DNA from: JACQNR01 sp049515175
Lineage (GTDB): Bacteria > Acidobacteriota > Terriglobia > UBA7540
DNA length: 13,679 bases
NCBI GenBank assembly: GCA_049515175.1
Contig: JBEKUI010000107.1
Coordinates: 1 to 13,679 of the forward strand
Direction: 5' to 3'
This document shows, one piece after another, positions 1 to 6,913 of the stretch. The translations under genes and the position numbers were made by a program. Position 1 is the stretch's first letter, and every line of letters starts with the position of its first letter. Below the pieces are notes generated by a model. The model worked only from the letters and a program-made list of their open reading frames with translations. It made no database searches and had not been told where the DNA came from.

Positions 1-53
1 GACACCAAGGCTTTCTATCTAAGGTCGCCAGGAGCGGCTAGACCGTGTTCGGG

Positions 54-67
54 CCGCCTTGAGGCGG
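54..67. other. Short GC hairpin just past the Gfo/Idh/MocA stop codon
   Basis: CCGCC and GGCGG pair around a TTGA tetraloop, 5 bp of pure GC, beginning six bases beyond the stop codon of the leftward oxidoreductase gene. Its position would suit a transcription end, but no T-run follows on the minus strand, so a classical intrinsic terminator is not supported. Nothing else is recognisable in positions 1-72. Confidence 0.25.
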
Positions 68-72
68 GGAGA

Positions 73-1107
73 TCAGTCTGACAGGACGCGCTGGAGCGCT
101 CCAAGCTCCGGCTCACCGGGCCCGAGCGGCAGCTTGATTCTCCCGCGCTCGACAACCGACCGGCAGATGGCCATCATGATCTCGAACCCTTTGTAAGCCT
201 GTTCACCGTTCAGGGGATGAACTTTCGACACATCGTCGAGCCAGTTGGCCATCTCCTGGACGTAGGGCGGCATGTCGTGGGCGTAGTCCATATTCCCTGT
301 GCCTGAGATCACACCGCGGGAATCTTTCGTAACGGCGCGCCAACCGCCACCGGTGAGCACTTCGGCAAAACCTTCTGTCCCCTGCGCGCCGATGCGGCAC
401 TTGCGCCACCAGGCTTCAACCTCCGGAACGTCCGGAGCGCCATCGCCGCTCTCCACGATGCCGCGCACGCCGTTCGCAAACTGAATCACGCCGGCGATGT
501 AGTCCGGCGAAGGATGGTTGTCGCTGAACTTGCCTTTGCCCGACGCCTGGCCCATCACCCACTCGGCTTCCGCGTAACCGTTGTACCAACGCGTGTACTC
601 AATGAGGTGGGTGAGCATGTGGAGCATCCAGCCGGTGGCCGTGCCGTACACGGTGTGGACGCGTCCGATGGCGCCGCTCGAGATAATCTCCTTCACCTTC
701 TTGTAGTGTTCCCCGTAGCGGTGCTGGTGACTGACGACGGTCTTCACACCCAACTTACGCGTGAGCTTCATGATCTCCAGCGCTTCATTGGTGGAGGTGG
801 CGATGGGCTTCTCGTAGGCGATCATTTTCGCGCCCGCTTCGACCCCCAGGCGGAACATGGGCAGGCGCAGGTTGGGAAGCGTGCAGAAACAGAAGACGTC
901 CGGCTTGACTTTCTTGAGCAGTTCGGCGGCATCGAGGCTGGTAGCGGGATTGCCGAGCTGTTTGGCGGCGGCCTCCAGGCGCGCCGCGTCGATATCGCAC
1001 AAACCGACGACCTGGAATCGCGGGTTCTTGTAGAACTCCGTAGCGTGATGCATGCCGCGCTTGCCGCAGCCCACCACCACCACTGAATATTTGTTTGCAG
1101 AACTCAT
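73..1107 (-). CDS. Gfo/Idh/MocA family NAD(P)-dependent oxidoreductase
   Basis: This is a 344-residue cytoplasmic sugar dehydrogenase of the Gfo/Idh/MocA family. The N-terminal Rossmann fold shows the dinucleotide loop VGCGKRG at residues 12-18 and an acidic CDID end of beta-2 near 37-40. The family EKP motif is at 99-101, its lysine being the usual catalytic residue. The substrate domain has HQHR at 127-130 and histidines at 163 and 167 in the stretch where this family places its active-site histidine. Such enzymes oxidise a sugar hydroxyl, often at C3, to a ketone, or do the reverse. The open frame extends 53 codons further upstream, but that part overlaps the aminotransferase gene and lacks family similarity. 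The chosen ATG has GGAG nine bases ahead and starts right before the Rossmann strand. It follows the DegT gene by 115 bp in the same direction. The exact substrate cannot be read from sequence; a partner role with the aminotransferase (3-keto sugar, then amino sugar) is inference. Confidence 0.9.
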   Translation of the reverse strand: MSSANKYSVVVVGCGKRGMHHATEFYKNPRFQVVGLCDIDAARLEAAAKQLGNPATSLDAAELLKKVKPDVFCFCTLPNLRLPMFRLGVEAGAKMIAYEKPIATSTNEALEIMKLTRKLGVKTVVSHQHRYGEHYKKVKEIISSGAIGRVHTVYGTATGWMLHMLTHLIEYTRWYNGYAEAEWVMGQASGKGKFSDNHPSPDYIAGVIQFANGVRGIVESGDGAPDVPEVEAWWRKCRIGAQGTEGFAEVLTGGGWRAVTKDSRGVISGTGNMDYAHDMPPYVQEMANWLDDVSKVHPLNGEQAYKGFEIMMAICRSVVERGRIKLPLGPGEPELGALQRVLSD

Positions 1108-1137
1108 GGGTGAAGACTCCAGAATGAAGATTGGCGA

Positions 1138-1173
1138 GGCAGTACGGGGCGCGCTTTGGCGCCCCGCCCTGCC
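1138..1173. other. Strong intergenic stem-loop between the aminotransferase and oxidoreductase genes
   Basis: CGGGGCGC (1145-1152) pairs perfectly with GCGCCCCG (1159-1166) around a 6-base loop. Beyond a 2x2 internal loop, GGCAG (1138-1142) pairs with CTGCC (1169-1173). That gives 13 base pairs in 36 bases, in the 115-bp gap between two leftward genes. No T-run follows on either strand, so an RNA-stabilising or processing hairpin, or a weak terminator, are all possible. The rest of the gap holds only the downstream gene's ribosome site. Confidence 0.5.
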
Positions 1174-1222
1174 GGGAAAATGGAGAAACTCGGTTCTCGC
1201 GATTGCTAGCGACCGCGCCGAC

Positions 1223-2353
1223 TTAGCCCTTCCCCGCCCGCGCCCGATCCCAGGTTCGAATGGCATCGATAACGTACGCCACTTCCTCGCGGGTCACTTC
1301 GGGGAACATGGGCAGTGAGAGCACACGCGCCGCGGAACGCTCCGAGTGCGCGAGCGAGCCGCAAGTCCTCGCGCCGTGCCCCCACGGATAGCCTTCCTGC
1401 TTGTGGATCGCAATCGGGTAATGCGTGAGGGCCGTGATGCCGCGCGTATTGAGATAGGCCTGCAAGCCGTCGCGGTCGTCCGTTTCCACGATGTAGAGAT
1501 GGTAGATGTGCCGGTAGCCGGGCAGCGCCGTGGGCAGCGTGAGCGACGTGCCGGCCAGTCCGGCGTCGTATTCCTTGGCGCGTGCCCGCCGCAAATCGTT
1601 CCACTTGTCGAGTTCCTTAAGTTTTACACTCAGCACCGCGGCGTGGATATCATCCAGTCGGCTGTTGTAGCCCATACTGTGAACCGACCGCTTGGGCGAG
1701 CCGTGGTTGCGCAACTGCCGAATGCGCGTCGCGGCCTTGGCATCGTTGGTCGCCACTGCCCCGCCGTCGCCGAAGCAGCCGAGGTTCTTCTGGATGATGA
1801 AGCTCGTGCACATCGCGTCGCTGAGCTCGCCGAGAGCAAAATTGTCGCCGCGCGCGCCGAGGGCCTGCGCATTGTCTTCTACCACAAACAGCTTGTGCTT
1901 CTTGGCGATCGCCGCCACCTCGCGCATCTTCGCCGGCTGTCCGTAAAGGTGGACCGGGACGATGGCCTTGGTCTTGGGCGTAATCGCCGCTTCAATCAGG
2001 TTGGTGTCGATGTTGCAAGTCTTGGGATCGATATCCACGAAGACCGCTGTGGCGCCGGCAACCCAGATCGCCTCTGCCGTGGCAAAGAAGGTATTCGAGG
2101 TGGTGATGACTTCGTCGCCCGGGCCGATGCCCAGCGCCATGAAGACCAGCCACAGCGCGTCGGTTCCCGAATTGACTCCCACCGCTTCTTTCGTGCCGCA
2201 GTAGGCCGCCAGTTCCTCCTCGAACTTCTTCCCTTTGGGTCCCATCACGTACGAGCCGCTTTCCAGCACCTCGCTGATGGCCGCGTCGATTTCCTTCTTC
2301 AGGTTGTGATACTGCCGGACGTGGCCGTAGAAGCCCACTTTCATATCCGCCAT
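1223..2353 (-). CDS. DegT/DnrJ/EryC1/StrS family PLP-dependent sugar aminotransferase
   Basis: This is a 376-residue fold-type I aminotransferase of the DegT/StrS family, which transfers an amino group, usually from glutamate or glutamine, to a keto sugar or cyclitol ketone. Visible landmarks are the LESGSYVMGPKGKKFE opening at residues 30-45, NSGTDAL at 61-67 (cofactor phosphate binding), TSNTFFATAEA at 85-95, VPVHLYGQP at 132-140, the PLP-ring aspartate D160 in VVED, and the Schiff-base lysine K189 in the QKNLGCFGDGG motif. The C-terminal HYP-HKQ-P pattern (311-323) is also typical. Length is normal for the family. The start was chosen at MADMK because a perfect AGGAGG lies 7 bases upstream; the longer GTG-initiated frame would swallow this site and a dyad. 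It lies between the fucosidase gene (157 bp upstream) and the oxidoreductase gene. Regulatory members lacking catalysis exist, but both key residues are present here. Substrate unknown. Confidence 0.92.
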   Translation of the reverse strand: MADMKVGFYGHVRQYHNLKKEIDAAISEVLESGSYVMGPKGKKFEEELAAYCGTKEAVGVNSGTDALWLVFMALGIGPGDEVITTSNTFFATAEAIWVAGATAVFVDIDPKTCNIDTNLIEAAITPKTKAIVPVHLYGQPAKMREVAAIAKKHKLFVVEDNAQALGARGDNFALGELSDAMCTSFIIQKNLGCFGDGGAVATNDAKAATRIRQLRNHGSPKRSVHSMGYNSRLDDIHAAVLSVKLKELDKWNDLRRARAKEYDAGLAGTSLTLPTALPGYRHIYHLYIVETDDRDGLQAYLNTRGITALTHYPIAIHKQEGYPWGHGARTCGSLAHSERSAARVLSLPMFPEVTREEVAYVIDAIRTWDRARAGKG

Positions 2354-2360
2354 AAGAATG

Positions 2361-2366
2361 CCTCCT
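2361..2366 (-). promoter_or_regulatory. Ribosome binding site that fixes the aminotransferase start
   Basis: On the minus strand this reads AGGAGG, a full Shine-Dalgarno match, 7 bases before the ATG at 2351-2353. It rules in favour of that start over the GTG at 2396-2398, 15 codons upstream. Confidence 0.85.
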
Positions 2367-2370
2367 GTGA

Positions 2371-2403
2371 GAATTGCGAAACCCATTAGGTTAATCACAA
2401 TTC
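2371..2403. promoter_or_regulatory. AT-rich interrupted dyad upstream of the aminotransferase gene (possible operator or leader hairpin)
   Basis: GAATTG (2371-2376) matches CAATTC (2398-2403) as an inverted repeat, and AACC (2380-2383) matches GGTT (2389-2392) inside it around a CATTA centre. Between them GA and TC can also pair. It sits 4 bases beyond the aminotransferase ribosome site and is AT-rich in a GC-rich setting, as operators often are. It could equally fold as a leader hairpin in the mRNA. No known operator consensus was recognised. Confidence 0.4.
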
Positions 2404-2454
2404 ACGCGCGCCGCAAGGAGTTTATCGGCATCGAAGGACCTTTGTCGATTCGGC

Positions 2455-2478
2455 CCCCTTCTGGCGAAAACGAAAGGG
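2455..2478. terminator. Weak stem-loop after the fucosidase gene
   Basis: CCCCTTC (2455-2461) pairs with GAAAGGG (2472-2478), one position being non-Watson-Crick, around a 10-base loop about 33 bases past the fucosidase stop codon. No T-run follows on the minus strand. It may dampen read-through from the fucosidase gene into the aminotransferase gene; support is weak. Confidence 0.2.
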
Positions 2479-2510
2479 ACAAGCAGCAGGAGGTTTCGGG
2501 GTGGCCGGGC

Positions 2511-3896
2511 TCAACGCGTCGAAAGAACCAGAACGCTGACCTGGGGGTCGGGGGCCTGCGGCGGCACGACGATACGCAGCCGCGGGCCGGTTTGCTTAAA
2601 TGGAAGTTCCTGCTTTGTGGCGAGCATCGTCACGCGCCGCACCTGCGCCCCCGGGGCGTCGAACTCCAAAGACCCACGCGGCCAATCGAAGATGTGGAGG
2701 TAGACGTTCTTCCCTTTGGCCGTGGTTTTCCCGAAGGGGAGATTCTGCCACGGGCCGTAGGTGGTCCCATAGATCGCATCGCCATTGGCCTTCAGCCATT
2801 CACCTATCGCGAGCAGCCGCTCCCGAAACTCCGGTTGGATGGTCCCGTCCGGTGCCGGCCCGACGTTGAGAAGAAGGTTGCCACCTTTGCTCGCCACTTC
2901 CACAAGGGTCCGAATCAACTGGCCCGCCGGCTTGTACGCCCGGTCGTGATGGTTGTAGGCCCACGTCTCGTTGATCGTCATGCAGGTTTCCCAGGGACGG
3001 AAATCTTCCGGCTTCGGCACGGGCGCTGTTCCTGCAGCCTTCGCAGGGGGCTCCGTGCCGGTCAGTTCCGCGCCCGAACTGACAGTGGGGACGTGGTCGG
3101 GAATAAGTTGTTCGGGTGTGTCGTAGTCACCGGGCTCCCCGATGCGATTGTTGATGAGAGTCCCCGGCTGAAGCTCATGGATGAGCCGGTGAAACCGGCG
3201 GCCATTGTACTGCTGCTGGTTTTCGAGGCCATCGAACCATAGGATCGCCACGTCTCCGTACCGCGTCAGCAATTCACCGAGCTGTAGCTCCATATAGTCG
3301 AGATAGGTAACCCATTCAGGCCGCTCCGGTTCGCCGTGCCAGTTGAAACGGGCCAGTTTCGACGTGTCGCGAAAGCCGGGATGGTTCATGTCGGGCGGAG
3401 AATAGTAAAAGCCCAACGGCATTCCTTTCTCCCGGCAGGCGGCGGCGAGCGCCGCTACGATGTCCTTCCCGTAGGGCGTCCGCGTAATCTTGTAGTTCGT
3501 AAACAGGCTGTCGAACATGCAGAACCCGTCGTGGTGTTTGGAAGTGAACACGATGTAGCGTTGACCTGCCGCCTGGGCAAGCTGGACCCACGCCTGGGGG
3601 TCGAAGTGCACGGGATTGAAGCGCTGGGGAAGCGCGCGATAATCGGCTTCGCTGATCTCACCTGTACCCGGTTCGCCCGGAGTCATGATGGGCCAGGAGG
3701 CTTCCACGCTGGCGAGTGAATATGGCCCCCAGTGGATGAACATCCCGAACTTCGCCTCCCGCCACCAGGCGAGGCGGTCGGGCCTCGCGGCCGTGGGCGC
3801 TGGGGAGGGCTTTTCTTGCGCTGCCGCCAGGCCAGAAAGTGCGGCAACGAGCAACACGCCGAAACAAGCCCTCTCTCTCAATGTGGATCGCGGCAT
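2511..3896 (-). CDS. Secreted GH29 alpha-L-fucosidase
   Basis: This is a 461-residue glycoside hydrolase family 29 enzyme that releases terminal alpha-L-fucose with retention. Residues 1-26 form a signal peptide (basic start, hydrophobic VLLVAALSGLAAA core, likely cut before Q27), so it should act in the periplasm or outside. The TIM barrel shows WWREAKFGMFIHWGPYS (44-60), YIVFTSKHHDGFCMF (114-128) and GFYYSPPD (162-169). D222 in ILWFDG is the expected nucleophile. WETCMTINETWAY (302-314) and GGNLLLNVGPAPDGTI (338-353), common in bacterial GH29, follow. The tail from about 375 looks like the usual beta-sandwich. The start has GGGGGAG four bases ahead. It lies only 16 bp after the SIS gene, so co-transcription with the amino-sugar genes is likely, linking it to fucosylated GlcNAc-containing glycans. 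The acid/base residue cannot be fixed by eye because it varies between subfamilies. Linkage specificity is unknown. Confidence 0.94.
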   Translation of the reverse strand: MPRSTLRERACFGVLLVAALSGLAAAQEKPSPAPTAARPDRLAWWREAKFGMFIHWGPYSLASVEASWPIMTPGEPGTGEISEADYRALPQRFNPVHFDPQAWVQLAQAAGQRYIVFTSKHHDGFCMFDSLFTNYKITRTPYGKDIVAALAAACREKGMPLGFYYSPPDMNHPGFRDTSKLARFNWHGEPERPEWVTYLDYMELQLGELLTRYGDVAILWFDGLENQQQYNGRRFHRLIHELQPGTLINNRIGEPGDYDTPEQLIPDHVPTVSSGAELTGTEPPAKAAGTAPVPKPEDFRPWETCMTINETWAYNHHDRAYKPAGQLIRTLVEVASKGGNLLLNVGPAPDGTIQPEFRERLLAIGEWLKANGDAIYGTTYGPWQNLPFGKTTAKGKNVYLHIFDWPRGSLEFDAPGAQVRRVTMLATKQELPFKQTGPRLRIVVPPQAPDPQVSVLVLSTR

Positions 3897-3912
3897 GAGA
3901 CTCCCCCGCCTT

Positions 3913-4947
3913 CTATACAGTTCGAGTTACGATCTGGAGCGAACGCGGCTTGTCGGGGTCGAGGCCTTTCACTTCCGCGAGCGAGGCGGCAAGGAGCTGG
4001 CCGGGGATGATGTAGGGAATCGGAGTGTACACTTCCGGTATTGGCCCCGGGACCCTAATGGCGCGCGTCGAGGGCGGCAATTTTGCTTCGGAGGACGAAA
4101 TCAGCAGTGTTTCGGCACGCAGTTTGCCCAGGCGCAACGCCAGCTTCTTGAGGTCGGCGAAAACCTTGCCCGGGGGAATAAATATCAGGACGGGGAAATC
4201 GCGTTCCACCAAGGCCACCGGGCCGTGCGCGAAGTCGGCAGAGGAAAACCGCTCCGCCACGACGTAGCAGGTCTCCATGAGCTTGAGCGCCAACTCATAG
4301 GCGTTGGCAAGGTTCAGGCCTCGGGCCACCACCACGCATTGCCGCATGTAGCGGTAACGCTCGACGAGCCCGCGGATTTCCGGAGCGAGTTTTAACGCCT
4401 CCTCGACCCGGTCCGGAATCTCGCTGACGGCAGCCAGAGATACGTGCGGTCCCAGCCCTCCCGCCAGCAGGTAGAACATCAGGAGCTGGCCAGTATAGGT
4501 TTTGGTCGCCGCCACCGAGCGCTGGCGGCCGGCTCGCACCAAAAAGACTTCGTCCACGAGGCCCGCCATCGTCGAACGCGGCTCGTTGGTGATGCCGATC
4601 GTGAAGGCGCCACGCCGCTTGGCGGATTCAAGCACCATGTTGATGTCGGTTCCCTCCCCCGACTGTGACACGCCCACAACCACGGCGTCCCGCAGGTAAA
4701 GCCGCGTGTGATAAAGCGTGTGAACCGAGGACGCGGCGAGCGAGACTGGGATGCCCGTGGTGAGCTCGAGCAGATACCGCCCGAAGAGCGCGGCGTTGTC
4801 GGAAGTCCCGCGCGCCACAAGCACAATCAGTCGGAAACCCTTCTTCACGGCGTAGCGCTTCACGGCTTCAGCGTGGGCGCGCTCGGTTTGAAAGGTCCGT
4901 CGCAGCGCTCTTGGCTGGTCAAAGATTTCTTCCATCATCAGGGACAT
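3913..4947 (-). CDS. Double-SIS-domain protein, NagB-II/GlmS-isomerase type (probable glucosamine-6-phosphate deaminase)
   Basis: This 344-residue protein consists of two SIS sugar-phosphate-binding domains and matches the C-terminal half of GlmS without its glutamine amidotransferase half. SIS 1 contains ARGTSDNAALFGRYLLE (45-61) and the phosphate-binding VSQSGEGTDI (93-102). RSVAATKTYTGQLL (143-156) links the domains. SIS 2 has ELALKLMETCYVVAERFSSADFAHGP (218-243), including the GlmS-type glutamate and histidine. It ends in the GlmS-like GLDPDKPRSL (328-337). Lacking the amidotransferase domain, such proteins act catabolically, typically converting glucosamine-6-phosphate to fructose-6-phosphate and ammonia (NagB-II), or act on related amino-sugar phosphates (AgaS, FrlB). 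It lies 49 bp after the GlcNAc-kinase-like gene and 16 bp before the fucosidase gene, which favours GlcNAc use. No NagA deacetylase is in the window, so acetylated substrate would need one encoded elsewhere. GGAG stands 9 bases before the ATG. Confidence 0.88.
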   Translation of the reverse strand: MSLMMEEIFDQPRALRRTFQTERAHAEAVKRYAVKKGFRLIVLVARGTSDNAALFGRYLLELTTGIPVSLAASSVHTLYHTRLYLRDAVVVGVSQSGEGTDINMVLESAKRRGAFTIGITNEPRSTMAGLVDEVFLVRAGRQRSVAATKTYTGQLLMFYLLAGGLGPHVSLAAVSEIPDRVEEALKLAPEIRGLVERYRYMRQCVVVARGLNLANAYELALKLMETCYVVAERFSSADFAHGPVALVERDFPVLIFIPPGKVFADLKKLALRLGKLRAETLLISSSEAKLPPSTRAIRVPGPIPEVYTPIPYIIPGQLLAASLAEVKGLDPDKPRSLQIVTRTV

Positions 4948-4996
4948 AGGAGGACACTCCGGAAATCATCTGGACCGCGTCCGGCGGCCCTGGGAA

Positions 4997-6034
4997 TCAT
5001 AGGCGAGACCACTCGGCCATGCAACGGGAGGGGACTCTGGGGAACTTCGTCACCGTTGATCCTGATTCACGGCCCTGGGCGGACTCGGCAAGGTCGCGCG
5101 CCAGAGCCAGCGCGCCTTCCACCGGTGGGTGGCGAAGAAGCAGAATCCGCGCGTGGCGCACCTGGCGGCGGATGTGGCGAGTGACGCTGCGGCGAATGCG
5201 CAGGCTGGCGCGGAACACTCCCCCCGCGTACACCACCGGAACAACGCGCCGAAGCCAGCCCATGCGACGCAGCAAAGCGACGGCCAGTTCGGCAAGGTCT
5301 CGCCCGGCCTCGTCGCACAACGTAAGGGCCACCGCGTCGCGGCGGCGCGCCGCGTCCAGAACCAGCGGGAAGAGCGCCGCGACGTCCTTCGGCGTCAGAC
5401 TCTTAAGAACCACATGTGTAATGTCGGGAATCTTGAGCGCCCGGCAAATCTTCTGCGTGAGCTGCGTGTAGGGGCCACGCCCGTCATAGTCGCGCAACGC
5501 AGCGATGATGGCTTTGCGGCCAACGTCGTAGCCCGAACCACAATCATCAAATGGCACTCCCCAGCCGCCGGAGCGGAGCACCCGGCCGCGGTCGTCACGG
5601 CCGTAAGCGATCGAACCTGTTCCCGAGATCACGATTACACCGGGGGAATGGCCGATTGCCGCGCGCAGGGCGATGTCGGCATCGGAAGTCAGCCAATGAT
5701 GGCGGGCAGGAATTGCGCGGCGGAGCCAGCGGAAGAGGCGACCATGGACTTGCGGCCGGTCCACACCGGCGAGCCCCACGCAGACAGATTCGAAAGTCAC
5801 CTTCGGAGCGCCGCCCGAGCCTGCCGGGCTTAATCCTGGCACCACTCCTGCAAGGCGCGCCCTGCGCAGCACTTCTCGCGCGGCGCGGAGGAGCTCGCGC
5901 TCTGTCGCCTCAAACCCAACTTTGAGAGGATTGGTCGGCCCGACCACAGCACGGGCGAGGATCTTCCCGGTGCCGGTCGAAAGGCAAGCTGTGGTACGCG
6001 TCCCACCGCCATCGATGCCGAGAAAATATGTCAT
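4997..6034 (-). CDS. BadF/BadG/BcrA family sugar kinase, probable N-acetylglucosamine kinase
   Basis: This 345-residue protein belongs to the ASKHA ATPase superfamily, BadF/NAGK branch. The phosphate-1 loop GIDGGGTRTTA is at residues 6-16 with D8. SDADIALRAA (117-126) carries the aspartate expected to act on the sugar hydroxyl. SGTGSIAYG (137-145) is the phosphate-2 loop, GGWG is at 156-159, and YAGGVF (269-274) is the adenosine motif. The likely reaction is ATP plus GlcNAc (or glucosamine) to the 6-phosphate, in the cytoplasm. One oddity is FDDCGSGYD at 162-170, where the family usually has a DEGS-type sequence, so a Cys replaces Glu. The C-terminal 30 residues (from about 317) are polar and probably disordered. 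It precedes the SIS gene by 49 bp and follows the DUF1080 gene by 159 bp. The ribosome site is weak. A 2-hydroxyacyl-CoA dehydratase activator role is unlikely because the iron-sulfur cysteine pattern of that subgroup is absent. Confidence 0.88.
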   Translation of the reverse strand: MTYFLGIDGGGTRTTACLSTGTGKILARAVVGPTNPLKVGFEATERELLRAAREVLRRARLAGVVPGLSPAGSGGAPKVTFESVCVGLAGVDRPQVHGRLFRWLRRAIPARHHWLTSDADIALRAAIGHSPGVIVISGTGSIAYGRDDRGRVLRSGGWGVPFDDCGSGYDVGRKAIIAALRDYDGRGPYTQLTQKICRALKIPDITHVVLKSLTPKDVAALFPLVLDAARRRDAVALTLCDEAGRDLAELAVALLRRMGWLRRVVPVVYAGGVFRASLRIRRSVTRHIRRQVRHARILLLRHPPVEGALALARDLAESAQGRESGSTVTKFPRVPSRCMAEWSRL

Positions 6035-6080
6035 GCCTAACGTCGGCCATGGGCTGGCTCATGAGGCGGAACTGCGTGCC

Positions 6081-6114
6081 CGCCACATCCTCACGGGAGG
6101 ATCCCCCCGTGGCG
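6081..6114. other. Alternative stem-loops in the DUF1080-kinase gap
   Basis: CACGGGAG (6092-6099) can pair with CCCCCGTG (6104-6111) around GATC, 8 bp with one mismatch or wobble depending on strand. Alternatively CGCCAC (6081-6086) pairs perfectly with GTGGCG (6109-6114). Both use bases 6109-6111, so they exclude each other. The gap (6035-6193) shows no gene and no clear promoter. No T-run follows. Confidence 0.3.
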
Positions 6115-6193
6115 TGTTGCAGACGGAAGGTGTCGTTCACGCACTGCCCGCCCGCGCCAAACGCCCCCGCGCGGTCCTCCCAAAGGCCGCACA

Positions 6194-6859
6194 CTATTTA
6201 GTTAGCGGCCGGACGTCGACCTCCCTGAAATAGACTTCGGCGTCCGAGTGGTGATTTTGGAGACCGATGTAACCGGAGTCTGGCCGGGGTCGCCGTTCCG
6301 GCTCATATTGCCTCAGGCGGGGCGGGACGGCGTCGCCTTCACGGTATTCGTTAACCTTCACCCCGTTGAGCACCACCGTGGTCGTGGGCCCCTCGATCCC
6401 AATCTCCATGGTGTTCCACTCCCCGGGGGGTTTGGCAGCTCGGGCTAAGGCCTTCGCAAGGGAATAGATCGCCCCGGTCGTATGGTAGGGATCCTCGGGC
6501 ATTCCAGCCGGCGGCTTCTCAAGAATCTGCACCTCATACCCGTGGTGAACAGCGTACCAGGGGTCGGCGGGCGGTTCGGGAATGCGGATGAAGACGCCTG
6601 AATTGTCCTCCAGGTGGGAAGTCTTATACACCACGCGCAAAACGACGTTGCCGAATTTCTCGCGCGTGTACCAGAGCAACCCCATTCCACCTTCCGTCTT
6701 CAGCATTCCCTGTCCGACGACGAAACTTCCCGGGCCAACGTGCTCCCACCCACTCAAATCCTTGCCGTTGAAAAGCGGTTTCCACTCCTGCGCGAAGGTA
6801 GGGAGCGCTAGCGCAATCGCGATGATGCAAAGCTTCCATGCAGGGGTTTTGATGAGCAT
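6194..6859 (-). CDS. Secreted DUF1080 protein (3-keto-disaccharide hydrolase domain)
   Basis: This 221-residue protein has a signal peptide (basic MLIK start, hydrophobic core to about residue 20, cut probably after TFA at 23) followed by a single DUF1080 (PF06439) concanavalin-like beta-sandwich. Family landmarks are LFNGKDLSGWE (29-39), NSGVFIR (86-92), YEVQI (108-112), TGAIY (128-132), PGEWNTMEI (145-153), VLNGVKVNEY (163-172) and GYIGLQNH (196-203). The Pfam family is named for 3-keto-disaccharide hydrolysis, and characterised relatives cleave glycosides already oxidised at C3. Many others remain untested, so the activity is tentative. GGAGG lies 8 bases before the ATG. The gene is 54 bp after the PilB-type gene and 159 bp before the kinase. 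Together with the fucosidase it makes up the exported part of the locus; the Gfo/Idh/MocA enzyme at 73-1107 is a candidate for supplying or reversing the 3-keto state, though it lacks an export signal. Confidence 0.9.
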   Translation of the reverse strand: MLIKTPAWKLCIIAIALALPTFAQEWKPLFNGKDLSGWEHVGPGSFVVGQGMLKTEGGMGLLWYTREKFGNVVLRVVYKTSHLEDNSGVFIRIPEPPADPWYAVHHGYEVQILEKPPAGMPEDPYHTTGAIYSLAKALARAAKPPGEWNTMEIGIEGPTTTVVLNGVKVNEYREGDAVPPRLRQYEPERRPRPDSGYIGLQNHHSDAEVYFREVDVRPLTK

Positions 6860-6913
6860 CTTCCGAGCCTCCGAAAAGTATGGTCTAGGGTCGAGTCTCG
6901 CAAACAGAGGACG

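Noticed and set aside
514..1086. Long rightward frame opposite the oxidoreductase gene
   Set aside because: It mirrors the codon pattern of a well-supported gene in GC-rich DNA, has no domain similarity I recognise and no ribosome site.
1108..1266. 53-codon N-terminal extension of the oxidoreductase frame
   Set aside because: It overlaps the end of the aminotransferase gene, contains the intergenic hairpin, is Arg/Pro-rich and unlike the family, while the internal ATG has a ribosome site and starts at the Rossmann fold.
1346..2389. 347-codon rightward frame opposite the aminotransferase gene
   Set aside because: The reverse strand encodes a complete PLP aminotransferase with all catalytic motifs; the Arg/His-rich product of this frame is typical of an antisense shadow.
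5910..6194. 94-codon leftward frame bridging the DUF1080-kinase gap
   Set aside because: It overlaps the start of the kinase gene in another frame, has no ribosome site or recognisable domain, and contains the alternative stem-loops.
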